From the NCBI RefSeq assembly GCF_039522585.1, contig NZ_BAAADR010000012.1: a stretch of DNA of 64,000 bases; one strand, given 5' to 3'. The notes under the pieces were generated by a model. The model had not been told where the DNA came from, ran no database searches, and saw only the letters and a program-made list of their open reading frames with translations. Source of the stretch: Bisbaumannia salifodinae. GTDB lineage: Bacteria > Pseudomonadota > Gammaproteobacteria > Pseudomonadales > Halomonadaceae. The position numbers were made by a program, and so were the translations under genes. Below, in pieces: positions 9,217-17,099 of this stretch. Position 1 is the first letter of the stretch. Each line of letters starts with the position of its first letter.

Positions 9217-9340
9217 AGTTTAACTCGCTTGTAGCGAAGGTGTCGCACTGTCGAACAGCGTGAAGCCAACGCATGTGAGGTTAGATGACCACATTAGTTA
9301 TATTGACCAGCGGAGACAATAATGCTAATTTTCCGAACAT

Positions 9341-9357
9341 ATCGGAATAAAATTCCT
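9341..9357. promoter_or_regulatory. Probable LysR operator between MFS and LysR genes
   Basis: The inverted repeat TTCCGA-N5-TCGGAA lies 12 bp before the LysR start codon, in the divergent promoter region. Its symmetry and position fit a binding site for the neighbouring regulator. Confidence 0.45.
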
Positions 9358-9368
9358 CAATTGGTGAT

Positions 9369-10259
9369 ATGGTGAGTGTACTAAAAGGCATAACATTCTT
9401 CGTACAGGCGGCTGAAACACGCAGCTTCTCCGAAGCTGGGCGAAACCTTGGTGTGTCTTCGTCGGCTGTCGGAAAAAGCGTGGCACGGTTGGAAGCCAGC
9501 TTGGGCGCTCGTTTGCTCCATCGAAGCACGCGCAGCATCACATTAACAGCGGAGGGGGAGCTATTTCTTGAGCGCTGCCGACGTATATTAAGTGAGGTTG
9601 AAGCAGCAGAACTGGAGTTGTCAGAGATCCATAATGAACCCAAGGGAAAACTGCGTGTGAGCCTGCCGCTGGTCGGTAGGTTAGTTATTCCAGTGCTGAC
9701 TTCATTTATGCATCGTTACCCGGACATTGAACTGGACGTGGATTTCTCGGATCGGCTAGTGGATGTGATCGAGGAAGGGTTCGATGCCGTCATCCGCACC
9801 GGCGAGCCGACAGATTCGCGCCTAATGTCTCGCCCTCTGGGGAGGTACAGTCTAGTACTTGTTGCCTCGCGTGATTATCTATCCCGGCAAGGCCAGCCTC
9901 AGACACCAACCGATTTGGTCGATCATGCTTGCCTGCTGCACAAGTTTCCCAGTACAGGTAAATACGAAGCCTGGCCGCTTAAGCGAGCTGATACAGAGGC
10001 AGAAACTACGCCACATGCGGCCATGGTGTGCAATACCTCTGAAGCGTTGATTGATGTGGCCCGCGCTGGGCTGGGGATAGCTTGTCTACCTGACTACATG
10101 GTACGCGAAATCATTAACCGAGGGGAGCTGATCACTGTGCTGGACGACCATATCGAGCACCAGGGAACGTTTCGCATAATGTGGCCATCCAGCAAGTACA
10201 TGGCACCCAAACTTCGAGTATTTATTGACTTCATGGTTGAAGAACTGTTCAAACACTAA
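9369..10259 (+). CDS. LysR-family transcriptional regulator
   Basis: The 296-residue protein has an N-terminal winged helix-turn-helix (residues 5-63, FVQAAETRSFSEAGRNLG and SSSAVGKSVARLEASLG). A LysR substrate-binding domain follows, and the sequence GFDAVIRTGEP is typical of the AaeR/DmlR-like subgroup. It is divergent from the 12-helix MFS gene and probably regulates it. Base composition is lower in GC than in the core, as for its partner. Confidence 0.85.
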   Translation: MVSVLKGITFFVQAAETRSFSEAGRNLGVSSSAVGKSVARLEASLGARLLHRSTRSITLTAEGELFLERCRRILSEVEAAELELSEIHNEPKGKLRVSLPLVGRLVIPVLTSFMHRYPDIELDVDFSDRLVDVIEEGFDAVIRTGEPTDSRLMSRPLGRYSLVLVASRDYLSRQGQPQTPTDLVDHACLLHKFPSTGKYEAWPLKRADTEAETTPHAAMVCNTSEALIDVARAGLGIACLPDYMVREIINRGELITVLDDHIEHQGTFRIMWPSSKYMAPKLRVFIDFMVEELFKH

Positions 10260-10315
10260 TAGTTTGCGGATTATCTTGTGGCGAAAATGGTAGAGAGAAT
10301 GCGGTATTGAAGGGA

Positions 10316-10987
10316 CTACACTTCCAACATTTCCAGAACGTTCTCGCGCCTGATGGCCTCTAGGCGGTCACTATTCAGGCCCATTCGTTGAAACCAGCAC
10401 GCGCTTTCCTTGAGCCACTGCTCAATATCCAGTTGCGTTGTTTGCCCCAAGTCAGAGCTATAAAGTATCTGCGGAACGCTCTTAAGAACCATTGAGAAGT
10501 CTTCCCATGCCTGATAGCCAAGCAAGTCAGTCAAGGCTGTCTGCTCGATGTAGACCATTGGTGCTTGTGATAGCCTAAGCAGAGCGTCGGCATTGTAACC
10601 AGTCAATGGGTTCGCGGGTTGATTAAGCATCAACTTAGGAACCCCATAGAGTACTGCTGCATCAATCAACATCTGGACTTCCTCGGCATCGGCGTGGCCA
10701 GTCGACACCACAATAGGGTAGTCACGAGACATGCGTAGAATATCAAGGGTTTTCTCGATCAGTTTCCCGTCCCTGCTGACGGTTAGTGGTTTAATTGGAT
10801 GGCTGTTGAGTATTGAATGAGCTGTCTGTCTCTTCAATCGGGATTGATGATTTCGTCCGTTAACAGTAGGTAGATGCACAATTAACCGAGCTTCACATTC
10901 ACCATATTGACTTAAAGAACGTTGTACAAGTCGATGGTCGATGCCACCAGCAATCTCGTCAAGGACGAGTGAACCCGAAACCGGCAC
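10316..10987 (-). CDS. DUF6282-like amidohydrolase-fold protein, truncated at the N-terminus
   Basis: The 223 visible residues resemble the later part of DUF6282 proteins, which have a metal-dependent hydrolase (TIM-barrel) fold. Recognisable pieces are GSLVLDEIAGGI, IVVSTGHADAEE and ILYSSDLGQ. The usual N-terminal metal site (HxH near the start) is missing. The same frame stays open upstream for about 33 more codons (CIAAQAWEARQEGVPVSG) but offers no ATG. It ends in a stop inside the 3' end of the neighbouring channel gene. The GTG at 10987 is only a nominal start. The gene was probably cut by the recombination that joined the accessory block to the core, and is likely inactive. Confidence 0.55.
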   Translation of the reverse strand: MPVSGSLVLDEIAGGIDHRLVQRSLSQYGECEARLIVHLPTVNGRNHQSRLKRQTAHSILNSHPIKPLTVSRDGKLIEKTLDILRMSRDYPIVVSTGHADAEEVQMLIDAAVLYGVPKLMLNQPANPLTGYNADALLRLSQAPMVYIEQTALTDLLGYQAWEDFSMVLKSVPQILYSSDLGQTTQLDIEQWLKESACWFQRMGLNSDRLEAIRRENVLEMLEV

Positions 10988-11054
10988 CCCCTCTTGCCGG
11001 GCTTCCCATGCTTGTGCAGCAATGCAACCTCGGGGCGCTCCATCCTCACTCTCC

Positions 11055-11807
11055 TTATTGTTCTTGCTTGTTCTGGAAGGCGTCGCTTAAGGCGGCGGCC
11101 AGGATGCCGGTGGGCATGGCGATAATGCCGATGCCCGCGACGGCGGTTAACCCGGCGAAGAACTTGCCCAGGGCGGTGATGGGCGTCACATCACCATAGC
11201 CCACGGTGGTAAGCGTCGCGATGCTCCACCACAGCGTCCGGGGCACGCTGCCGAAGGCCTCCGGCTGGTCGGCGGCCTCCACGGCATAGAGGCAGGCGGA
11301 AGAGAACAGCAGCAGCAGGCCGGCCACGCCCACGCTGAGCAGCAGCTCATGGATGCGGGCACTCAGGGCCTCGGCCAGGGCCGACCAGGCGCGGCTGAAG
11401 CGCCCCAGCCGCGACAGGCGCAGCAGCCGAAGCACCCGGAAGATACGCAGCAGGAAGGCGTTGTTCTGGGCGAGGAAACCGAGGAAGAAGGGCAGGATGG
11501 CGATCAGGTCGATCAGCGCCCAGACGGTGACGAGATAGCGCAGCCGCCCGCCGATACCGCGATAGCGGGGATCTTCGCCGGCGGCATAGACGCGGGCCAG
11601 GTACTCGACGGCGAAGAGCATGACGAAGATGACTTCCATGCCGCGGAAGATGCCGGGGGCCAGGCGGCGAATGGTGGGCTCGGTCTCCACCACCGCCACC
11701 AGGGAGGCCAGCAGGATCAAGGCACAGACGACCTTGTTCACCGGCGACAGTCCCACCTCCCGCCAGGCTTGGGGCGAGAGCTGGCGATGCAGCGCTCGCC
11801 TAAGCAT
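11055..11807 (-). CDS. Voltage-gated-type potassium channel
   Basis: The 250-residue inner-membrane protein has six membrane helices. The fourth carries arginines at every third position (LLRIFRVLRLLRLSRLGRF), as in a voltage sensor. The pore loop has the potassium selectivity filter TVGYGD before the last helix. The length fits small prokaryotic Kv-type channels without a large regulatory domain. It is the first core gene after the accessory block; the truncated DUF6282 gene starts right after its stop. A second, different Kv-like channel is encoded at 28630-29526. Confidence 0.85.
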   Translation of the reverse strand: MLRRALHRQLSPQAWREVGLSPVNKVVCALILLASLVAVVETEPTIRRLAPGIFRGMEVIFVMLFAVEYLARVYAAGEDPRYRGIGGRLRYLVTVWALIDLIAILPFFLGFLAQNNAFLLRIFRVLRLLRLSRLGRFSRAWSALAEALSARIHELLLSVGVAGLLLLFSSACLYAVEAADQPEAFGSVPRTLWWSIATLTTVGYGDVTPITALGKFFAGLTAVAGIGIIAMPTGILAAALSDAFQNKQEQ

Positions 11808-11971
11808 GTCGTGACGCCCCCTTACCCCTCGGCTCCCGGGGCAGCCAGGCTACCGCCCTGCCCTGCATTCCTCGATGGCCCTGCATGCCACCTCCCTGCG
11901 ACAGTCCCATAAGCGTTGTTGTCGGCCGATAGCTCAATGACCTTAGGCCATTAAAGCCCAGCCCGACGTGG

Positions 11972-12011
11972 GAACGCAAAGCGCCCGCCAAGTGGCGGGC
12001 GCTTTGCGTTC
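11972..12011. terminator. Long perfect hairpin downstream of rlmA
   Basis: Positions 11972-11990 and 11993-12011 are complementary over 19 bp with a 2-base spacer (core GCGCCCGCCA / TGGCGGGCGC). The hairpin lies between the channel gene and rlmA, downstream of rlmA, and can act as a terminator for it. There is no long T tract, so termination may be inefficient. Confidence 0.55.
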
Positions 12012-12082
12012 GGAGGGGCATGTCGCCAGGCCGCGATCACCGGTACCGAGGAGGCCGTCCCGAGCCCGTCGGTAATAGGCCC

Positions 12083-12958
12083 TTACCCCGCAGGATGGTA
12101 GACCCACTGCGTCAGCCGCACGTCCAGGGTCACGGTCAGCGACTCCAGCTCCGCTGCCCGCTCCCGGCCCTCGACCTTGACGCGATGGAGGTGCGGCGTC
12201 ATGGCCAGCAGGTCGGCGATGGGCTCGGCGCCATCGAGGTCGATGGTGTCGCGCAGCGCCTCCCGGGAGAGGGGCGCGAAGCCTGGCGGCGGCGTCTCGT
12301 CATCGGCCCGCGGCGGCTTGAGGCTGGGGTAGATGATCTCGCGCAGCTCGCGAAGGTGATCGGGGCCGGCATCGACCCGCAGCAGCACGCCGCCCGGTTT
12401 CAGCACGCGGGCGAACTCGGGGTAGACGGGGAAGCCGAACAGACAGAGCACGACGTCCAGGCTGCTCTCCTGCACCGGCAGGTGGGCATTGGTGCCCACC
12501 ACCCAGGTGGCGGCCTTCTGTTGCTTGGCGGCGGCAAGCACCGCCCACTTGGAGATATCCACCCCCAGCAGGGCCAGCGTCCGCTCGTCGTCGGCCGCCC
12601 CTTCCTGGACCTGATCATGAGCCCTGGCCAGCTCGCGCAGGTAGTAGCCCTCGCCACAGCCGGCATCGAGGCAGCGAAGCGTTCCGCCGGCGGGTACCTG
12701 CGCCAGCACGGCCCGGGCGACGGCCTCGGCGATCGGCCGGTAATAGCCGGCCTCGAGGAAGCGGCGACGCGCCGCGACCATTTCCTTGCTGTCGCCGGGA
12801 TCCCGGGAGCGCTTGTGCTGCACCGGCAGCAGGTTGACGTAGCCCTGGCGGGCGATATCGAAGCCATGACCGGCAGCGCAGCGCCAGGCGCCGTCGCCTC
12901 GTCGCAACGGCTCGCCGTCCAGCGGACAGGCCAGTGCCCTAAATATGGTCGAACTCAT
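12083..12958 (-). CDS. rlmA: 23S rRNA (guanine-N1)-methyltransferase RlmA
   Basis: The protein (291 residues from the ATG at 12958) begins with the small zinc-binding segment of RlmA (ACPLDGEPL, WRCAAGHGFD). The signature QGYVNLLPVQHKRSRDPGDS follows, and then a Rossmann methyltransferase core with CLDAGCGEGYY, which binds S-adenosylmethionine. RlmA methylates a guanine in helix 35 of 23S rRNA. The second cysteine of the first zinc pair (CPLC in E. coli) is an aspartate here. A longer frame upstream runs into the guaA terminator, so the inner ATG is preferred. Confidence 0.88.
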   Translation of the reverse strand: MSSTIFRALACPLDGEPLRRGDGAWRCAAGHGFDIARQGYVNLLPVQHKRSRDPGDSKEMVAARRRFLEAGYYRPIAEAVARAVLAQVPAGGTLRCLDAGCGEGYYLRELARAHDQVQEGAADDERTLALLGVDISKWAVLAAAKQQKAATWVVGTNAHLPVQESSLDVVLCLFGFPVYPEFARVLKPGGVLLRVDAGPDHLRELREIIYPSLKPPRADDETPPPGFAPLSREALRDTIDLDGAEPIADLLAMTPHLHRVKVEGRERAAELESLTVTLDVRLTQWVYHPAG

Positions 12959-12997
12959 CTTTCCCCCTGTCATCAGCGAAGGCTCGCCGAGGCCGGA

Positions 12998-13028
12998 CAA
13001 AAAGGAACCCGCCGAGTGGCGGGTTCCT
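12998..13028 (-). terminator. Rho-independent terminator of guaBA
   Basis: On the minus strand the hairpin AGGAACCCGCC-ACTC-GGCGGGTTCCT is followed directly by a run of T. It sits 32 bp after the guaA stop and is a textbook intrinsic terminator. Confidence 0.85.
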
Positions 13029-13059
13029 ATCGACCGGCAGCGTCATGCGACGGCGAGTG

Positions 13060-14637
13060 TTATTCCCACTCGATGGTCGCGGGGGGCTTGCTGCTGACGT
13101 CGTAGGTGACGCGGGAGACGCCGGCGAGCTCGTTGATGATGCGGTTGGAGACCTTCTCCAGCAGCTCGTAGGGCAGGTGGGCCCAGCGGGCGGTCATGAA
13201 ATCGATGGTCTCCACGGCGCGCAGGGCGATGACCCACTCGTAGCGGCGGCCGTCGCCGACCACGCCCACGGACTTCACCGGCAGGAAGACGGCGAAGGCC
13301 TGGCTGGTCTTGTGGTACCAGCCCGAGTTGTGCAGCTCCTCGATGAAGATGGCGTCGGCCTCGCGCAGGATGTCGGCGTACTCCTTCTTCACCTCGCCGA
13401 GGATGCGCACGCCCAGGCCCGGCCCCGGGAAGGGGTGGCGGTAGACCATGTCGTAGGGCAGGCCGAGCTCCAGGCCGAGCTTGCGCACCTCGTCCTTGAA
13501 CAGCTCGCGCAGCGGCTCGACCAGCTTGAGCTTCATGTCTTCCGGCAGGCCACCCACGTTGTGGTGGGACTTGATGACATGGGCCTTGCCGGTCTTGGCG
13601 GCGGCGGACTCGATGACGTCGGGGTAGATGGTGCCCTGGGCCAGGAAGTCGACGCCTTCGATCTTGGCGGATTCCGCGTCGAAGATATCGATAAAGGTGT
13701 TGCCGATGATCTTGCGCTTGGCCTCGGGGTCATTGACGCCGGCCAGCTTGGAGAGGAACTGCTCCTCGGCGTCGACGCGGATCACCTTGACGCCCATGTG
13801 CTGGGCGAAGGTCTCCATCACCTGGTCGCCTTCGTTCTTGCGCAGCAGGCCGTTGTCGACGAACACGCAGGTCAGCTGGTCGCCGATGGCCTTGTGCAGC
13901 AGGGCCGCCACCACTGAGGAGTCGACGCCGCCGGAGAGGCCCAGCAGCACGTGGCGGTCGCCCACCCGCTCGCGGACGCGCTGGATCTGGTCCTCGATGA
14001 TCTGCGCCGGGGTCCACAGGCGCTCGGCGCCGCAGATCTCCAGCACGAAGTGCTCGAGGATGCGCTGGCCCTGCAGGGTGTGGGTCACCTCGGGGTGGAA
14101 CTGCACCCCAAAGAAGCGCTTCTCCTCCCAGGCCATGGCGGCGATGGGGCAGCTCGGGGTGGAGGCGGTGACGGTGAAGGTGTCGGGCACCCGGGCCACC
14201 TTGTCGCCGTGGCTCATCCACACATCGAGCAGGCTCTTGCCGGTGTCGTGGTCGATATGGTCGGAGATATCGCGGAACAGCGCGGTGGTCTCGTCGATGC
14301 GCACCTGGGCGTAGCCGAACTCGCGCTGGTGGGAGCCTTCCACGGCGCCACCGAGCTGCTCGGCCATGGTCTGCATGCCGTAGCAGATGCCGAAGACCGG
14401 CAGGCCCATCTCGAAGACGCACTGGGGCGCGCGCGGGGAGTCGAGCTCGGTGACGGATTCGGGACCGCCGGCGAGGATGATGCCGTTGGGGTTGTACTCG
14501 CGGATCTCGTCTTCGGTGATGTCGAAGGCGCGGATCTCGGAGTAGACGCCGATCTCGCGAACCCGGCGGGCGATCAGCTGGGTGTACTGGGAGCCGAAGT
14601 CGAGGATCAGGATCTTGTGGGCGTGAATGTCGGTCAT
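13060..14637 (-). CDS. guaA: GMP synthase (glutamine-hydrolysing)
   Basis: This 525-residue enzyme converts XMP to GMP using glutamine and ATP in the cytoplasm. The N-terminal class I glutamine amidotransferase domain (about 1-205) has its nucleophile in FGICYGMQ (Cys85). The ATP pyrophosphatase domain has the P-loop LSGGVDSSVV near 234. The C-terminal dimerisation domain ends in KPPATIEWE, as is usual. The length equals that of E. coli GuaA. It is the second gene of a guaB-guaA unit separated by about 100 bp and ended by a clear terminator. Confidence 0.97.
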   Translation of the reverse strand: MTDIHAHKILILDFGSQYTQLIARRVREIGVYSEIRAFDITEDEIREYNPNGIILAGGPESVTELDSPRAPQCVFEMGLPVFGICYGMQTMAEQLGGAVEGSHQREFGYAQVRIDETTALFRDISDHIDHDTGKSLLDVWMSHGDKVARVPDTFTVTASTPSCPIAAMAWEEKRFFGVQFHPEVTHTLQGQRILEHFVLEICGAERLWTPAQIIEDQIQRVRERVGDRHVLLGLSGGVDSSVVAALLHKAIGDQLTCVFVDNGLLRKNEGDQVMETFAQHMGVKVIRVDAEEQFLSKLAGVNDPEAKRKIIGNTFIDIFDAESAKIEGVDFLAQGTIYPDVIESAAAKTGKAHVIKSHHNVGGLPEDMKLKLVEPLRELFKDEVRKLGLELGLPYDMVYRHPFPGPGLGVRILGEVKKEYADILREADAIFIEELHNSGWYHKTSQAFAVFLPVKSVGVVGDGRRYEWVIALRAVETIDFMTARWAHLPYELLEKVSNRIINELAGVSRVTYDVSSKPPATIEWE

Positions 14638-14669
14638 CTGGCCTTTCCTTTGAGAAGCAACGGTACCGT

Positions 14670-14737
14670 AAAAGCGAAAGCTGGAAGCGGCATCGTGCCC
14701 GCTTCCAGCTTCAAGCTTCCGGCTTCAAGCTTGCAGG
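14670..14737. repeat. Short palindromic repeat between guaB and guaA
   Basis: The gap between guaB and guaA contains AAGCTGGAAGCGG and its reverse complement around a 7-base spacer. Two copies of CTTCAAGCTT separated by the bases CCGG follow. A related GCTTCGAGCTTGTGGCTT sequence occurs at 39148-39166 after zipA. This suggests a small dispersed palindromic element rather than a gene-specific site. Confidence 0.5.
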
Positions 14738-14738
14738 C

Positions 14739-16208
14739 TTAGCCCGCCCGGTAGTTGGGGGCTTCCTTGGTGATCTGCACGTCGTGGACGTGGGATTCGG
14801 CGAAGCCGGCACCGGTGATCTGCACGAACTCGGGCTTGGTGCGCATCTCCTGGATGGAGGTGCAGCCGGTGTAGCCCATGGAGGCGCGCAGGCCACCCAT
14901 CAGCTGGTGGACGATGGCGCTCATCACGCCCTTGTAGGGCACCCGGCCTTCGATGCCTTCCGGCACCAGCTTCTCGGCGCCGGCGTCCTTGTCCTGGAAA
15001 TAGCGGTCGGCGCTGCCCTGGCTCTGGGCCATGGCGCCCATGGAGCCCATGCCGCGGTAGGCCTTGTAGGTGCGGCCCTGATAGAGCTCCACCTCGCCGG
15101 GGGCCTCCTCGGTGCCGGCCAGCAGGCCGCCGATCATCACGCAGCTGGCGCCGGCGGCGACGGCCTTGGCCAGGTCACCGGAGAAGCGCACGCCGCCGTC
15201 GGCGATCAGCGGGATGTCATAGGGCTCGAGGGCGGCGGAGACGTTGGCCACGGCGCTGATCTGCGGCACGCCCACGCCGGCGACGATGCGGGTGGTGCAG
15301 ATGGAGCCCGGGCCGATGCCCACCTTGACGCCATCGGCGCCCGCTTCCGCCAGCGCCTTGGCGGCTTCCGCCGTGGCGATATTGCCGCCGATCACCTGCA
15401 CCTGAGGGAAGTTGGCCTTGACCCAGGCGACGCGGTCGATGACGCCCTTGGAGTGGCCGTGGGCGGTGTCCACCACGATGACGTCGACGCCGGCGTCCAC
15501 CAGGGCGGCGACCCGGTCCGGGGTCTCGGGGCCGGTGCCCACGGCGGCACCCACCAGCAGGCGGCCGTCGCTGTCCTTGGCGGCCATCGGGTAGGTCCGC
15601 GCCTTCTCGATATCACGCACGGTGACCAGGCCCTGCAGGTGGAACTGATCGTCGACGATCAGGATCTTCTCGATGCGGCTTTCCTGCAGCTTGGCCTTGA
15701 TCTCCTCCAGGGGGGTCCCCACCGGCACGGTGACCAGCTTCTCCTTGGGCGTCATGATGCCCGCCACGGTGTCGCTGTAGTCCGGCTGGAAGCGCATGTC
15801 GCGGCCGGTGACGATGCCCACCAGGGTCTCGCCCTCCACCACCGGGAAGCCGGAGTAGCCGTACTCGTCGGCCATGGCCAGCAGGTCTTCCAGCTTGGCC
15901 TTGGGGCTGACGGTGACGGGATCCTTGACGATCACGCTCTCGTGCTTCTTGACCTTGCGCACCTCGGCGGCCTGGCCGGCGATGGTCAGGTTCTTGTGGA
16001 TGATGCCGATGCCACCTTCCTGCGCCATGGCGATGGCCAGGCGAGCTTCGGTGACGGTATCCATGGCGGAGGAAACGAGGGGGATATTGAGTTCGATGTT
16101 GCGGGTCAGGCGGGACTTGAGGCTGACATCCTTGGGCAGGACCTCTGAGTAGCCGGGAACGAGTAATACGTCATCGAACGTAAGAGCTTCTTGCGCCATA
16201 CGTAGCAT
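14739..16208 (-). CDS. guaB: Inosine-5'-monophosphate dehydrogenase
   Basis: The protein (489 residues) begins MLRMAQEALTFDDVLLVPGY, closely like the E. coli start, so I place the ATG at 16208. Two CBS domains lie at about 93-205. The catalytic loop GPGSICTTRIVAGVG contains the nucleophilic cysteine near residue 304. The flap and C-terminal potassium-site segments are complete. IMPDH oxidises IMP to XMP with NAD, the rate-limiting step of guanine nucleotide synthesis, and feeds GuaA encoded next. Confidence 0.96.
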   Translation of the reverse strand: MLRMAQEALTFDDVLLVPGYSEVLPKDVSLKSRLTRNIELNIPLVSSAMDTVTEARLAIAMAQEGGIGIIHKNLTIAGQAAEVRKVKKHESVIVKDPVTVSPKAKLEDLLAMADEYGYSGFPVVEGETLVGIVTGRDMRFQPDYSDTVAGIMTPKEKLVTVPVGTPLEEIKAKLQESRIEKILIVDDQFHLQGLVTVRDIEKARTYPMAAKDSDGRLLVGAAVGTGPETPDRVAALVDAGVDVIVVDTAHGHSKGVIDRVAWVKANFPQVQVIGGNIATAEAAKALAEAGADGVKVGIGPGSICTTRIVAGVGVPQISAVANVSAALEPYDIPLIADGGVRFSGDLAKAVAAGASCVMIGGLLAGTEEAPGEVELYQGRTYKAYRGMGSMGAMAQSQGSADRYFQDKDAGAEKLVPEGIEGRVPYKGVMSAIVHQLMGGLRASMGYTGCTSIQEMRTKPEFVQITGAGFAESHVHDVQITKEAPNYRAG

Positions 16209-16419
16209 ATCGGCAACACCCAATGTTAAGCAGATGATGAGGGACGGGGCGTGGGGAAATTAATCCGCCATTATAACGCCATGAGCGGGCCCCGTCACGG
16301 GGCCGCCGCCGAGTAACAGAGCCAAACGGGGCAACACAGGGAGTCACTGTCGGATCGGCGCGCCTCGGCTAGAGTGAAGGGACGTCAGCCAAGTTCCACT
16401 CACGGAAAGGAGTGACTCG

Positions 16420-16971
16420 ATGCGTAAACAGACCCTGTCCCTCGCCATTGCCGCCCTGGCCGGCGGCCTGGCCCTGGGCGCCCAGGCCCAGACGGATTAC
16501 CAGCCCCAGGGGCTCTACTCCGCCGACGATATCCTCGACGCCGGCGTCTATCTGACCGGCGATCCCGACGAACGGGTCGGCGAGGTCGAGAACATCCTCT
16601 TCGACGAGGCGATGCAGATCACCGCCCTGGTGGTCGAGAGCGGCAGCGTACTCGGCCTAGGCGGTCGCGAGTTTATCGTCGAGTCCGGCCGTTTCACCCT
16701 GATCACCGACCTCGAGAACGACGGCGACGCCGAGCACCGGGTGATGCTCGAGGCCAGCGCCGAGGAGATCGAGGGCTACCCGACCTACAGCGATGCCTGG
16801 TGGGCGCAGGCCCGTGAGCACTCCCGGGAGGCCTGGATGCAGACCCAGGAAGGCGCCGAAAGCGCCTGGCAGGCAACCCAGGAGGGCGCCGAGCGGGCCT
16901 GGGATACCACCCGCGAAAACGCCCGGCGTGCCTGGGAGGCGGCCCGGGATGCGGTCACCCCCGACGAGTAA
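16420..16971 (+). CDS. Secreted PRC-barrel protein with tryptophan-rich 11-residue repeats
   Basis: The 183-residue protein has a Sec signal peptide (about 1-23, cleavage near AQAQ). A PRC-barrel-like beta domain follows at about 30-115 (VYLTGDPDERVGEVENILFD). The C-terminal 55 residues are a helix built of near-11-residue repeats, each with an Ala-Trp pair: SREAWMQTQEGAESAWQATQ, then ERAWDTTREN and RRAWEAARDA. The product is probably periplasmic. The function is unknown; PRC-barrel proteins of this kind are often linked to envelope or stress physiology. The start is supported by AAGGAG 8 bp upstream. It is divergent from guaB. Confidence 0.75.
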   Translation: MRKQTLSLAIAALAGGLALGAQAQTDYQPQGLYSADDILDAGVYLTGDPDERVGEVENILFDEAMQITALVVESGSVLGLGGREFIVESGRFTLITDLENDGDAEHRVMLEASAEEIEGYPTYSDAWWAQAREHSREAWMQTQEGAESAWQATQEGAERAWDTTRENARRAWEAARDAVTPDE

Positions 16972-17002
16972 GCCTTCCGAACCAGCGCCTAGATCGACCG
17001 AT

Positions 17003-17031
17003 GCACCGCCGGGCCCCAGGCCCGGCGGTGC
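17003..17031. terminator. Hairpin between PRC-barrel gene and xseA
   Basis: GCACCGCCGGGCC and its complement flank a 3-base loop. No T tract follows. It may terminate or attenuate transcription from the PRC-barrel gene before xseA. Confidence 0.5.
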
Positions 17032-17099
17032 TGCGTTCGGGAGGCGCTCCGCGGCCCATGGCATGCTAGGCTGGGCGCCTTAGCCCGAGGAGCCCCGCC

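Noticed and set aside
14784..16148. A 454-codon plus-strand open frame across guaB
   Set aside because: It is exactly antisense to guaB, rich in Gly/His/Leu, and without recognisable motifs. Such frames arise from GC-rich codon bias.
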